Made by a program: the position numbers and the translations under genes. Below the pieces are notes generated by a model. The model was not told the origin of the DNA and did not search any database. It saw nothing but the letters and a program-made list of their open reading frames with translations. A stretch of 64,000 bases of DNA from Sphingomonas sp. SORGH_AS_0879 (GTDB taxonomy: Bacteria; Pseudomonadota; Alphaproteobacteria; Sphingomonadales; Sphingomonadaceae): positions 1,498,001-1,562,000 of the forward strand of contig NZ_JAUTBJ010000002.1 of the NCBI RefSeq assembly GCF_030819175.1, in the 5' to 3' direction. Position 1 is the first letter of the stretch; each line of letters opens with the position of its first letter. This document shows, piece by piece, positions 42,969 through 52,555 of the stretch.

Positions 42969-44683
42969 TCCTTCGCCGCTTCCTTCTGGCCGGTGTCGCG
43001 TGCGGGTTGGCGGCATCGCCGACCGCGCTCGCGGCACAGGTTCGGGATGGAGCGGTCGCGCCCGGCGGGGGAATGGCGGCGGGCGGGGCGGACCCGGCCC
43101 AGGCGGGTTCGGCACCTGGCGGTGCCGTCGCCAATGCCGCGCCGTCCGCCCGCCGCGCGCGGATCACCCCCTATGTCGAGGTCGGGCAACTGCTGAGCGC
43201 CGATCTCAATCGCGGCGATGTCGTGACCTATACGACGCTGGCCGCCGGGGTGAATGCGGCGGTGCAGACCGCGCGGGCAGAGGGGCAGATCAGCTATCGC
43301 TACGAACATCGCATCGGCTGGAGCGACCGCGCGGGTAGCGGCGATGTGCATAGCGGGCTGGCGCGTGGCAGCTATCGCCTGACCCGCGATCTCAGCGTCG
43401 AAGGCGGCGCACTGGCGACCCGCAGCCGCGCCGATATCCGGGGTGCAGCGCCCGGCGTGCTGGTCGGCGATATCGGCAATATCTCGCAAATCTACACCGC
43501 CTATATCGGCCCGTCTCTGGTGACGCAGGCGGGGCCGGTGCAGATCGGGGCCAATTACCGGCTGGGCTATACCCGGGTCGATACGCCGGGGCTGAGCGGC
43601 CTCGCTCCGGGCCAGCCGCGGCTCGACTATTTCAGCGACAGCGTGAACCAGCTTGCGACGTTCAGCGCGACGGCGCGGCCCGGTGCGGTCGCCCCTGTCG
43701 GCCTGTCGTTCAACGCCGCCTATGACCGCGACGATGCCGGGCAACTGGCCCAGCGTTACGAGGGGTGGTTCGTGCGCGGCGACGTGCTGAAGCCGATCTC
43801 ACCCTATGTCGCGCTGACGACGGGGGTCGGCTATGAACGCATCGAGACCAGCCAGCGCGACCCCGAACGCGACGCCGCCGGTCGTCCGCTGGTCGACAGC
43901 CGGGGCCGTTTCATCACCGATCCCGACGGCCCCCGCCGCATCGCCTATCGCACCGACGGCGTCTATTACGACGCGGGCGTGATCTGGCGGCCTGATCGCC
44001 GTACCTCGGTGGAGGGGCATGTCGGCGAGCGTTACGGATCGCTCAGCCTCACCGGGCTGGCGCGCTATCAGGCGTCGCGCGGTGTCGTGATCCAGGCGGC
44101 GGTCTATGACGGTATCCAGACCTTCGGGCGGCAGCTTCGCAACGGCCTGTCCAATCTGCCGACCGACTTCATCGAGACGCGCGACGCCTTTGGCCAGCAG
44201 TTCAACGGATGCGTCTTCTCCGCCACCGGCACGACGCCGGGCGGGTGCCTGAACGACGTGCTGCAATCGGTGCAGACCTCCGTCTACCGCGCGCGGGGGG
44301 CGGATGCGACGATCGCCATGTCGCGCGGGCGCTCGACGCTGGGCTTCGGCATCGGCTATGCCAATCGGCGGCTGTTCGCGCCCGAAGGATCGCCCGGCAT
44401 CATCGTCTATGGCGCCGAGGACGAGAGTTATTACGCACAGATTTTCTTCGCCCATGCGCTCGGCCTCCATTCGGGGCTTAACGTGAATGGCTTCGTTAAC
44501 TATTACGCCAGTAGGTTGGCGGGGGCCGAGGACGTGGTATCGCTGGGAACGACCGCCAGCTATTACCGCAACTTCGGTCGGCTCGGAACAACCGCGTCGG
44601 TAGGATTGTATCATTTCACGGTCGGCGACCTGACCAATGCCCTGTCGGCACAGGCCCTGATCGCCGCGAGATATCAATTCTGA
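42965..44683 (+). CDS. XrtA-system outer-membrane beta-barrel protein
   Basis: A 572-residue protein with a signal peptide (LRRFLLAGVACGLAASPTALA) then a Gly/Ala-rich linker and a beta-barrel of alternating residues (ARITPYVEVGQLLSADLNR, the many GxGY-type strands) ending ALIAARYQF, the C-terminal Phe expected of OMPs. Two Cys in one loop (FNGCVFSATGTTPGGCLN) may form a disulfide. The GTG at 42965 overlaps the kinase stop. Known in many XrtA loci and assumed to serve polysaccharide secretion through the outer membrane. Confidence 0.9.
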   Translation: MILRRFLLAGVACGLAASPTALAAQVRDGAVAPGGGMAAGGADPAQAGSAPGGAVANAAPSARRARITPYVEVGQLLSADLNRGDVVTYTTLAAGVNAAVQTARAEGQISYRYEHRIGWSDRAGSGDVHSGLARGSYRLTRDLSVEGGALATRSRADIRGAAPGVLVGDIGNISQIYTAYIGPSLVTQAGPVQIGANYRLGYTRVDTPGLSGLAPGQPRLDYFSDSVNQLATFSATARPGAVAPVGLSFNAAYDRDDAGQLAQRYEGWFVRGDVLKPISPYVALTTGVGYERIETSQRDPERDAAGRPLVDSRGRFITDPDGPRRIAYRTDGVYYDAGVIWRPDRRTSVEGHVGERYGSLSLTGLARYQASRGVVIQAAVYDGIQTFGRQLRNGLSNLPTDFIETRDAFGQQFNGCVFSATGTTPGGCLNDVLQSVQTSVYRARGADATIAMSRGRSTLGFGIGYANRRLFAPEGSPGIIVYGAEDESYYAQIFFAHALGLHSGLNVNGFVNYYASRLAGAEDVVSLGTTASYYRNFGRLGTTASVGLYHFTVGDLTNALSAQALIAARYQF

Positions 44684-44699
44684 CCGGCCGAAAGGCACG

Positions 44700-46058
44700 A
44701 TGATGTACGAGACCCATTTCGGTCTGGGCGAACGCCCGTTTCAACTGACGCCGGACCCGCGTTTCTGGTACGAGACCACGACCCACGGCAAGGCGATGGC
44801 CTATCTGGGCTATGGCCTTGCGCAGGGTGAGGGCTTCATCGTCATCACCGGCGATGTCGGCGCGGGCAAGACGACGTTGGTCGGCCATCTGATCGAAACG
44901 CTCGACCCCCGGCGGTTGAAGGTGCTGCACATCGTGTCGACGGCGGTCGAGCCGCACGATCTGCTCCGCGTCCTGGCCGAACAGCTCAACGTCGATGCGC
45001 AGGGGCTGACCAAGGCGTCGCTGCTGTCCGGTATCGAGCGCGCGTTGCACGGCGTGGCGCGCGACGGTCGCCGCATCCTGCTGATCGTCGACGAGGCGCA
45101 GGCGCTGCCACTCGGCTCGCTCGAAGAATTGCGCATGTTGTCCAACTTCCAGGCGGGCGGCCATGCGCTGCTCCAGATCCTGCTGGTCGGACAGCCCGAA
45201 TTTCGCGAACGCCTGCTGGGGTCGGCGGCGGTCGAACAGCTTCGCCAGCGGGTCATCGCCATCCACCATCTGGACCCGATGGAGGCGGACGAGGTCCCCG
45301 ATTACATCGCCCATCGCCTGGCGGTCGCGGGCTGGACCGGCCGCCCCGATTTCGCCGCCGATGCCTTTGACGCGCTGTACGCCGCGTCGAACGGCGTGCC
45401 GCGCCGCCTGAACGTGCTGGCGGGGCGCGTGCTGCTGCAAGCCGCGATCGAGGGGATCGAACTGATCGGCCAGGACACGGTCGAGAGCGTCGCCGCCGAC
45501 ATGGCTGCCGATCTGGGCCGCGATCGCCTTTCCACGCTTCCCCCAACCGATGCCACTATCCCTGCGATCGAGGAACGTCCGATGAATGGCGCGTCGACGA
45601 TGAAGTCCTTCAAGCTCAATGGTGCCACCGTTCATGTCGCGACGGACGGCAGCATGCGGTCGGCGATATTCGGCAATGGTCATGCGGCGATGCCTGTCCG
45701 CGCGGGCGACCCGATCCAGCGCACGCCCGTCACGCCGCAGGCCGAAGCGCCGCGCCACCGCGTCGTCGCGCCGCCGCCCGCACCGGAACCCGTCTCGCTT
45801 CGCCCCAAGCCCCAGGTTCAGGCAGAGCCCGAACCTCAGGTCGAGCCTGTCGCCGAAACCCCTGCCGCTACTTCGTCGGTCGCCGCGCTGGAAGACCGTG
45901 TCGCACAACTGGAAACGCGGTTGGCGCAGCAGGAGGCGGCGCTACGCCGGGTTCTGACCCTGCTGGTCGAATGGTCGGAGATCGACAATCGGGGCGGTGA
46001 CGCCCGCCGGGAAGACGTCTCCACCATCCGACCGGGGGCGTGGGGCCATGCCGCCTGA
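44700..46058 (+). CDS. XrtA-system AAA-type ATPase (ExeA/GspA-like)
   Basis: A 452-residue ATPase. AAA domain residues 1-270: FGLGERPFQLTPDPRFWY at the start, Walker A TGDVGAGKTTLVG near residue 50, Walker B ILLIVDEAQALP near 127, sensor motif GQPEFRERL near 160, and NGVPRRLNVLAG near 235. The tail (270-452) is Pro/Glu-rich with a short coiled coil (LEDRVAQLETRLAQQEAAL). It resembles GspA/ExeA ATPases that help insert envelope complexes; here it belongs to the XrtA export machinery. ATGATG at the start; the first is used. Confidence 0.92.
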   Translation: MMYETHFGLGERPFQLTPDPRFWYETTTHGKAMAYLGYGLAQGEGFIVITGDVGAGKTTLVGHLIETLDPRRLKVLHIVSTAVEPHDLLRVLAEQLNVDAQGLTKASLLSGIERALHGVARDGRRILLIVDEAQALPLGSLEELRMLSNFQAGGHALLQILLVGQPEFRERLLGSAAVEQLRQRVIAIHHLDPMEADEVPDYIAHRLAVAGWTGRPDFAADAFDALYAASNGVPRRLNVLAGRVLLQAAIEGIELIGQDTVESVAADMAADLGRDRLSTLPPTDATIPAIEERPMNGASTMKSFKLNGATVHVATDGSMRSAIFGNGHAAMPVRAGDPIQRTPVTPQAEAPRHRVVAPPPAPEPVSLRPKPQVQAEPEPQVEPVAETPAATSSVAALEDRVAQLETRLAQQEAALRRVLTLLVEWSEIDNRGGDARREDVSTIRPGAWGHAA

Positions 46059-46920
46059 GGGCATGACCGACACCCGTCGACCGATCAACGGCATGTCGGT
46101 GGATGTCGAGGAATGGTTTCAGGTCGGCGCGTTCGAAAAGACGATCGACAAGGCCGACTGGGATCGCCTCGACAGCCGGGTCGAGGCGAATACCGATGCC
46201 GTGCTGTCGCTGTTCGCGGAGACGGGCACGCGCGCGACCTTCTTCACCTTGGGTTGGGTCGCGCATCGCCACCCTTCGCTGATCCGCCGCATCGTCGATG
46301 CCGGGCATGAGATGGCGAGCCATGGCTGGGACCATCAGCGCGTCTTCACCATGACCGCCGACCAGTTTCGCGCCGACCTGGCCCGCGCGCAGGTGGCGAT
46401 CGAGGATGCGAGTGGGCAGGCCGTCACCGGCTATCGCGCGCCCAGCTTCTCGATCGACCGCCGCACGCCATGGGCGCATCCGGTGCTGGCCGAGGCGGGT
46501 TATCGTTATTCCTCCAGCGTCGCGCCGCTTCGCCACGACCATTATGGCTGGGCGGAGTCGCCGCGCTATGCGTGGCGACCGGTGGCCGATTCCGACCTGA
46601 TCGAGCTGCCGGTGACGGTCGCGCAGTTCGGCCAGCGGCGGCTGGCGACGGGCGGGGGCTTTTTCCGGTTGCTTCCGGCCAGGCTGACCGATGTCGCGGT
46701 CGGGCAGGTCCAGCGCGACGTGCACGGTGCGATCTTCTATTTCCACCCCTGGGAAGTCGATCCCGGCCAACCGCGCGTGGCGAACGCGCCGCTGCGCTCG
46801 CGCATCCGCCATTACAGCCGCCTGGGCGCGATGGCGGGCAAGTTGCGGGGGTTGCTGACCCGCCATGACTGGGGCCGGGTCGATCAGGTCGCGGCCGAGG
46901 AAGCGGCGCGCCTGGCATGA
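46048..46920 (+). CDS. XrtA-system polysaccharide deacetylase
   Basis: A 290-residue NodB-fold deacetylase of the DUF3473 type: MSVDVEEWFQVGAFE near residue 15 with catalytic Asp, TFFTLGWVAHRHP near 55, ASHGWDHQRV with zinc His residues near 90, YRAPSFSIDR near 120 and IFYFHPWEVD near 225. It likely de-N-acetylates the exopolysaccharide. The ATG at 46048 overlaps the ATPase gene by 11 bases and has a GGGGG ribosome-binding site ten bases away; an ATG at 46063 is the alternative. Its stop overlaps the FemAB gene. Confidence 0.92.
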   Translation: MPPEGMTDTRRPINGMSVDVEEWFQVGAFEKTIDKADWDRLDSRVEANTDAVLSLFAETGTRATFFTLGWVAHRHPSLIRRIVDAGHEMASHGWDHQRVFTMTADQFRADLARAQVAIEDASGQAVTGYRAPSFSIDRRTPWAHPVLAEAGYRYSSSVAPLRHDHYGWAESPRYAWRPVADSDLIELPVTVAQFGQRRLATGGGFFRLLPARLTDVAVGQVQRDVHGAIFYFHPWEVDPGQPRVANAPLRSRIRHYSRLGAMAGKLRGLLTRHDWGRVDQVAAEEAARLA

Positions 46921-47954
46921 CCACGGGCGGCCCGAATATCCGCGTCGCCGATCTGGCGCGCGAGACGGAATGCGCGCGGATCGATGCCTTCGTCACCGCC
47001 CAGGCGGAGGGAACGCCCTTCCACCTGACCGGCTGGCTGAAGGCGGGGGCGGCGGGCTGCGGACAGACGGCGCATTACCTGATCGCGGAAGGTGGCGAGG
47101 GTGCGATCACCGGCGTCCTGCCGCTCAGCGAAATCCGATCGCCCTTGTTCGGGGCGGCGATGGTGTCGACCGGCTTCGGCGTCGATGGCGGTGTGCTGGG
47201 GCAGCACGGCGATGCGCTGGCCGACGCGGCATGGGCGCTGGCGGCGGAGCGCAAGATCGGCTCGGTCGAGTTGCGCGGCGGGTCGGTTCCCGATGGCTGG
47301 ACGGCGGATGCGGACAGCTATCTCGGCTTCGTCCGTCCCTTGGCGGCGGATGACGAGGCCGAGTTGAAGGCGATCCCGCGTAAGCAGCGGGCCGAGGTGC
47401 GCAAGGCGCTGTCGCAGGAACTGGAGGTGGTGACGGGCCGCGATCCGGCAATGCTGGCCGAGCATTACCGCATCTATGCCGAGTCGGTCCGCAATCTGGG
47501 GACGCCGGTCTTCCCGGCCCGGCTGTTCCGCGAGGCGGTGGCGCGGCTCGATGCCGATGTGCTGACCGTGCGGCACGGGGGACGGGCGGTGGCGAGCGTG
47601 CTGAACCTCTATCATGGCGGCACCGTCTATCCCTATTGGGGTGGGGGAACGCAGGCGGCGCGGGGGCTTCGCGCCAATGACATGATGTATTTCGCGCTGA
47701 TGCGCCATGCCCGCGCGCGAGGTTGCCGCGCCTTCGATTTCGGTCGGTCGAAGGTTGGGACGGGCGCGGCGGCGTTCAAGAAGAATTGGGGGTTCGAGGG
47801 GCGGCCGCTGGTCTATGCCAGCCGCAGCGCGACGGGGCCGCGCGCGATCAATCCGCTCGACCCCAAATATGCGCTGATGATCGCGGTGTGGAAGCGCCTG
47901 CCGGTCTGGGCGGCGCGGCTGGCGGGGCCGCCGATCGCGCGGGGCCTTGGGTGA
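46917..47954 (+). CDS. FemAB-family protein, XrtA/PEP-CTERM-associated
   Basis: A 345-residue GNAT-fold protein of the FemAB type: FHLTGWLKAGAAGC near residue 35, ITGVLPLSEIRSPLFG near 64, IPRKQRAEVRKAL near 150, VYPYWGGGTQAARGLRANDMMYF near 235 and RAFDFGRSKVGTGAAAFKKNW near 270. FemAB enzymes transfer an aminoacyl group from tRNA; the XrtA subfamily's acceptor is unknown and could be the polysaccharide. ATGA overlap with the deacetylase and GTGA with the next gene. Confidence 0.9.
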   Translation: MTTGGPNIRVADLARETECARIDAFVTAQAEGTPFHLTGWLKAGAAGCGQTAHYLIAEGGEGAITGVLPLSEIRSPLFGAAMVSTGFGVDGGVLGQHGDALADAAWALAAERKIGSVELRGGSVPDGWTADADSYLGFVRPLAADDEAELKAIPRKQRAEVRKALSQELEVVTGRDPAMLAEHYRIYAESVRNLGTPVFPARLFREAVARLDADVLTVRHGGRAVASVLNLYHGGTVYPYWGGGTQAARGLRANDMMYFALMRHARARGCRAFDFGRSKVGTGAAAFKKNWGFEGRPLVYASRSATGPRAINPLDPKYALMIAVWKRLPVWAARLAGPPIARGLG

Positions 47955-49111
47955 GGGACCTGCTGTTCCTGGCGCACCGCGTGCCCTTTCCCCCCGACCG
48001 TGGCGACAAGATCCGCAGCTATCACGTCCTGCGGCATCTGGCGCGCGAGTGGCGGGTGCATCTGTGCGCCTTTGCCGAGAGCGAGGCGGACTTCGATCCG
48101 CCGCCCGCGTTTCGCGCCCTGCTGGCGAGTTGCCATATCGTCCGCCGGACCAGGTCGATGCCGGTCGCGGCGATCCAGGCGCTGGCGAAGGGCAAACCCA
48201 TCTCGCTCCCCGCCTTCGCCCATCCCGACATGGCGCGTGCGGCGGCGCGGGTGCGCGCCGATCACCGGGTCGCGGCGACCTATATCTTCTCCGGCCAGAT
48301 GGCGCAGTATCGCGGGCCCGAGCCGACGATCATGGACATGGTCGATGTCGACTCCGCCAAATTCGCCGCCATGGCGCCAAAGGCCCGCTGGCCGATGCGC
48401 GCGATGCTGACGCGCGAGGCAAAGCGGCTGGGCGATTATGAGCGCCGGATTGCCGACGAGGTCGATGCGACGCTGTTCGTCAGCGAGGCGGAGGCGGCGC
48501 TGTTCCGCGCGGGCGGCGGGCAGGGGCGGATCGTCGCCATCGAGAACGGGATCGACGCCGCGACCTATGACCCCGATGCGATCCGCGAGGCGCGTTCGGG
48601 GGAACCCCTGATCGTCTTCACCGGGCAGATGGATTACCGCCCGAACATTGACGCGGTGACGCGCTTCGCCACGCGCATCCTGCCGCTGGTCCGCGCCGCC
48701 TGCCCGTCCGCGCGGTTCGCCATCGTCGGACGCGCGCCGACCCCGGCGGTGCGGCGTCTGGCGGGGGAGGGGGTGATCGTCACCGGCGAGGTGCCCGACA
48801 CCCGCCTCTGGCTGGCCCGCGCGCATGTCTGCGTCGCACCGCTGGACCTGGCGCGGGGTATCCAGAACAAGCTGCTGGAGGCGATGGCGATGGCGCGGCC
48901 CGTCGTCGCCTCGACCGCGGCGGCGGAGGGGATCGACCATGGCGGCACCATCGCGGTGGCAGAAGGGGATCGCGACTTCGCCGACCGGGTGATCGCCGCG
49001 CTGAACGGCCCTGCCAATAATGGCGCGGCGCGCGCGCGGGTGCTGGCCCGCTATGACTGGGCGGCCCGTCTCGCGCCGCTGGACCTGTTGCTGAAGGATG
49101 TGGCGGCGTGA
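47951..49111 (+). CDS. Glycosyltransferase group 1, XrtA/PEP-CTERM-associated
   Basis: A 386-residue GT4-type (GT-B fold) glycosyltransferase: LLFLAHRVPFPPDRGDKIRS at the start, FVSEAEAALF near 180, IVFTGQMDYRPNIDAV near 225, FAIVGRAPTPAV near 257, and the donor-binding Glu region RGIQNKLLEAMAMARPVVAS near 305. It should add one sugar of the repeat unit in the cytoplasm. The GTG at 47951 overlaps the FemAB stop. Member of the sugar-transferase subfamily restricted to XrtA loci. Confidence 0.93.
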   Translation: MRDLLFLAHRVPFPPDRGDKIRSYHVLRHLAREWRVHLCAFAESEADFDPPPAFRALLASCHIVRRTRSMPVAAIQALAKGKPISLPAFAHPDMARAAARVRADHRVAATYIFSGQMAQYRGPEPTIMDMVDVDSAKFAAMAPKARWPMRAMLTREAKRLGDYERRIADEVDATLFVSEAEAALFRAGGGQGRIVAIENGIDAATYDPDAIREARSGEPLIVFTGQMDYRPNIDAVTRFATRILPLVRAACPSARFAIVGRAPTPAVRRLAGEGVIVTGEVPDTRLWLARAHVCVAPLDLARGIQNKLLEAMAMARPVVASTAAAEGIDHGGTIAVAEGDRDFADRVIAALNGPANNGAARARVLARYDWAARLAPLDLLLKDVAA

Positions 49112-50613
49112 CATTGGGGGAGAGGATGAAGTCCGGGCGCTGGACCTGGCATCTGGTGCTGCTGGGCGCGGCGGCGCTGGCGGTGCTGTTCCTCTTCCGG
49201 CGCGATGTGGCGCATCTGGTCGATATCTGGTGGACCAGCACGACCTATGGGCACTGCCTGTTCATCGGCCCGGTCGTCGGCTGGCTGATCTGGCAGCGTC
49301 GCGCGGAGCTGTCGCAACTGACCCCCGTCGCCTGGTGGCCGGGGCTGTTGCTGGTCGCGGGCGGCGGGTTGCTCTGGCTGCTGGGCGAGTCCGCCACCGT
49401 TGCGCTGGTCCGGCAATTGGGACTGGTCGCGGTGATCGAGGGACTGGTCGTCACCCTGCTCGGCCCGATGGTCGCGCGGGGGATGCTGTTCCCGCTCGCC
49501 TATGCCTGGTTCCTGGTGCCGTTCGGCGCGGAACTGGAAAAGCCGCTCCAGCAGATCACCGTGTCGATCGTCATGCCCCTGCTCGACTGGAGCGGCATCC
49601 CCGCCTCGGCGGACGGCGTGCTGATCCATGCCGGACGCTATTGGTTCGAGGTGGCGGAGGCCTGTTCGGGGTCGAAATTCGTCCTCGCCATGGTTGCCTT
49701 CGCCGCGCTGGTCGCCAATCTGTGCTTCAAGTCGCCCTGGCGGCGCGCTATATTCATGATCGTCTCGCTGATAGTGCCGGTGCTCGCCAATGGCGTGCGC
49801 GCCTGGGGGACGATCTTCGCCGCCGACAAGACCTCGATCGAGGTGGCGGGGGGCGTCGATCACATCATCTTCGGCTGGGTGTTCTTCGCGATCGTGATGG
49901 CGGCGGTGCTGGCGATCGGATGGCAGTTCTTCGACCGCTCGCCCGACGATCCCGCCTTCGATCCCCAGCGGCTCTCGGCCAGGCCGAGGTATCGGATCGA
50001 CCCGTTGCTGGCGGCGGCGCTGGCGGTGACGATCACCGCACTCTATCCCAGTTGGAGCGGTTTCGCCGGATCACGCACCGCGACGCTTCCCGCCCGGATG
50101 GCACTGCCCGATGTGCCGGGCTGGAGTCCGGCGGAGCAGGTCAGCATGTGGCGGCCCTATTATCCCGGCGCGGATGCGGTGCTGATGCGCAGCTACAAGG
50201 ACGCCGACGGGCATCAGGTCGATCTGGCGGTCGCGGTCTTCTCCCGCCAGCGCGAGGGGGGCAAGCTGGGCGCGTTCGGCACCGGCATCCTGCACGAGGA
50301 CGATCGCTGGATCCGCGTCGCCGATCTGGGCCGGATCGCGGGCGGCGACGCGGTGCGGCTGATCACGACCGGGTCGAACGGCCAGCAGGTGCAGCGCGAC
50401 GTTGCGACCTGGTACCGGATCGGCGATAGGCTGACCCCGGATATGCGACGCGTGAAGATCGAAACGATGAAGGCCCGCCTGATGGGCCAGCGCCAGACCG
50501 CGGTGGCAATTCATGTCGCGAGTGAGGGGGACGATCCCGCCGCGATCCAGGCCTTTGTCCGCGCACTCGGCCCGGTGGATGCGTTCGCCGACCGGCTGAC
50601 CGGGGCACGCTGA
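49108..50613 (+). CDS. xrtA: Exosortase A fused to an EpsI domain
   Basis: A 501-residue inner-membrane protein. The N-terminal exosortase domain (about 10-280) has eight or so helices and the catalytic triad in order: Cys186 (EVAEACSGSKF), Arg231 (LANGVRAWG) and His252 (VDHIIFGW). The C-terminal roughly 200 residues (about 300-500) form a periplasmic EpsI domain (PDVPGWSPAEQ, DLAVAVFSRQ, RDVATWYRIG). Exosortases are cysteine proteases that recognise and cleave PEP-CTERM signals, presumably with transfer to a glycan. No PEP-CTERM substrate is seen in this window. GTGA overlap with the glycosyltransferase; an ATG at 49126 is an alternative start. Confidence 0.95.
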   Translation: MTLGERMKSGRWTWHLVLLGAAALAVLFLFRRDVAHLVDIWWTSTTYGHCLFIGPVVGWLIWQRRAELSQLTPVAWWPGLLLVAGGGLLWLLGESATVALVRQLGLVAVIEGLVVTLLGPMVARGMLFPLAYAWFLVPFGAELEKPLQQITVSIVMPLLDWSGIPASADGVLIHAGRYWFEVAEACSGSKFVLAMVAFAALVANLCFKSPWRRAIFMIVSLIVPVLANGVRAWGTIFAADKTSIEVAGGVDHIIFGWVFFAIVMAAVLAIGWQFFDRSPDDPAFDPQRLSARPRYRIDPLLAAALAVTITALYPSWSGFAGSRTATLPARMALPDVPGWSPAEQVSMWRPYYPGADAVLMRSYKDADGHQVDLAVAVFSRQREGGKLGAFGTGILHEDDRWIRVADLGRIAGGDAVRLITTGSNGQQVQRDVATWYRIGDRLTPDMRRVKIETMKARLMGQRQTAVAIHVASEGDDPAAIQAFVRALGPVDAFADRLTGAR

Positions 50614-50619
50614 CCGCGC

Positions 50620-52503
50620 ATGTGCGGGATCGCCGGTCTCTTCCACCCCGCCACGCCCAAGCCGGTCGATCCCGCCCGGTTGCGGGCGATGATCGGGGCG
50701 CAGGCGCATCGCGGCCCGGACGGGCAGGGGATATGGACCGCACCGGGCGTCGGCTTCGCCCATGCGCGGCTGTCGATCATCGACATCGAGGGATCGCCCC
50801 AGCCGATGGTCGAGGACGAGGTCGCCGTCTGCTTCAACGGCGAAATCTACAACTACCGCGAATTGCGCGAGGAATTGCGTGCGCGCGGCGCGGTGTTCCA
50901 CACCGATGGTGATACCGAGGTATTGCTGCATGGCTGGCGGCATTGGGGGCCGTCGATGCTCCACCGGCTGGTCGGCATGTTCGCCTTCGCGATCCATGAT
51001 GCCAAGGCGGGATCGCTGTTCCTGGCGCGCGATCGGCTGGGGGTGAAGCCGCTGCACTGGGCGGAACTGCCCGATGGCGCGGTCGCCTTCGCCTCCGAGA
51101 TGAAGGGGGTGCTGGCGCATCCGCTGTTCCGCTGCCGGCCGGACATCCGCGCGGTCGAGGATTATCTGGCGCTGGGTTATGTGCCCGACGATGCCAGCAT
51201 CGTCGCGAGCGTCAACAAGCTGGCCGCCGGGCATTTCCTGTTGATCGAGCGAGGGCGGGGCGTTCCCCGGCCGCGCCTGTGGTGGGACGTGGACTTCTCC
51301 CACCGCGACAGCGGCACGGCGGCGCAACTGGGCGAGGGGCTGCTCGACCGGATGCGCGAGGGGGTGACCAGCCGGATGGTCGCCGATGTGCCGCTGGGCG
51401 CGTTCCTGTCGGGCGGGGTGGACAGTTCGGGCGTCGTCGCGCTGATGGCGGAGGCGTCCCCCCGCGCCGTCCGCACCTGCACCATCGGTTTCGAGGAAGC
51501 AGGCCATGACGAGCGCGGCTATGCGCAGGCGATCGCCCGCCGCTTCGCCACCGACCATGTCGAGCGGGTGGTCCGGGCGGACGATTTCTCGCTGATCGAC
51601 ACGCTGGTCGCGCAGTTCGACGAGCCCTTTGCCGATGCCTCCGCACTAGCGACCTATCGGCTGTGCCAATTGGCGCGCGAGCATGTGACGGTCGCGTTGT
51701 CGGGTGACGGCGCGGACGAGGCGATGGCGGGCTATCGCCGCCATGTCTTCCATGCGGGCGAGGAGCGGGTGCGCGGTCTGTTCCCGGCGGATCTGCGCGC
51801 CGGGCTGTTCGGAACGCTGGGCCGTTTTTACCCCAAGGCGGATTGGGCACCGCGTCCGCTCCGCGCCAAGACCACGCTGCTCGCGCTGGGGATGGACGGG
51901 GCGGAGGCCTATGCCCGCGCGGTCGGTGTCACCAGTCCCGAATGGCGGGCGCGGTTGTTCTCGAAGGAGGCGAAGGTGGCGCTGGGCGGGCACCGGGCCG
52001 AGGATCGCTATGTCGCCGCGATGCGCGCCGCGCCCGCGCGCGATGCGATCGACCGGGCGCAATATGCCGACCTGAAGATCTGGCTGCCCGGCGATATCCT
52101 GACCAAGACCGACCGAACCTCGATGGCGGTGGGACTGGAGGCGCGGGAGCCGCTGCTCGACCACCGGCTGGTCGAATATGTCGCGCGCCTGCCCGCCGCG
52201 ATGCGGATACGTGGCGGGCAGGGCAAATGGCTGATGAAGAAGGCGCTGGAGCCCTATCTGCCCCGCGACATTCTCTATCGCCCCAAAATGGGGTTCGTGA
52301 CGCCGATCAGCGCGTGGTTCCGGGGCGCGCTGGCCGAGGACGCCGCGCGGCTGGAGCATAGCGGCCTGCTGCGCGAGACGGGGTGGTTCGAGATGGCCGA
52401 ACTGGGCCTCATGGCAGCGGATCACCGGGCGGGCCGGGCGGATCATGGCCGCACGCTGTGGCAGATGCTGATGCTGGAGCGGAGCCTGACGCGGTTGTTC
52501 TGA
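50620..52503 (+). CDS. Asparagine synthase-like amidotransferase, XrtA/PEP-CTERM-associated
   Basis: A 627-residue class II glutamine amidotransferase. The N-terminal glutaminase has Cys2 as nucleophile (MCGIAGLFHP) and RGPDGQGIW, NGEIYNYRELR; the synthetase domain starts near 215 with the ATP loop FLSGGVDSSGVVALM near 260, and KTDRTSMAVGLEAREPLLDH near 490. It adenylates and amidates a carboxylate, here probably on the polysaccharide or precursor rather than free Asp. Last gene of the rightward arm, six bases after xrtA. Confidence 0.94.
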   Translation: MCGIAGLFHPATPKPVDPARLRAMIGAQAHRGPDGQGIWTAPGVGFAHARLSIIDIEGSPQPMVEDEVAVCFNGEIYNYRELREELRARGAVFHTDGDTEVLLHGWRHWGPSMLHRLVGMFAFAIHDAKAGSLFLARDRLGVKPLHWAELPDGAVAFASEMKGVLAHPLFRCRPDIRAVEDYLALGYVPDDASIVASVNKLAAGHFLLIERGRGVPRPRLWWDVDFSHRDSGTAAQLGEGLLDRMREGVTSRMVADVPLGAFLSGGVDSSGVVALMAEASPRAVRTCTIGFEEAGHDERGYAQAIARRFATDHVERVVRADDFSLIDTLVAQFDEPFADASALATYRLCQLAREHVTVALSGDGADEAMAGYRRHVFHAGEERVRGLFPADLRAGLFGTLGRFYPKADWAPRPLRAKTTLLALGMDGAEAYARAVGVTSPEWRARLFSKEAKVALGGHRAEDRYVAAMRAAPARDAIDRAQYADLKIWLPGDILTKTDRTSMAVGLEAREPLLDHRLVEYVARLPAAMRIRGGQGKWLMKKALEPYLPRDILYRPKMGFVTPISAWFRGALAEDAARLEHSGLLRETGWFEMAELGLMAADHRAGRADHGRTLWQMLMLERSLTRLF

Positions 52504-52511
52504 GGGGAGCA

Positions 52512-52546
52512 CATCCCGCCCTCCGTTCAGCGCGAACGGAGGATGG
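52512..52546. terminator. Hairpin between convergent genes
   Basis: CCTCCGTTC-AGCGC-GAACGGAGG extended by ATCC/GGAT on both sides, just after the amidotransferase stop and before the end of the esterase gene. No T-run. Likely stops both transcripts, or is a REP-type stem. Confidence 0.5.
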
Positions 52547-52555
52547 GAAGGGGCA

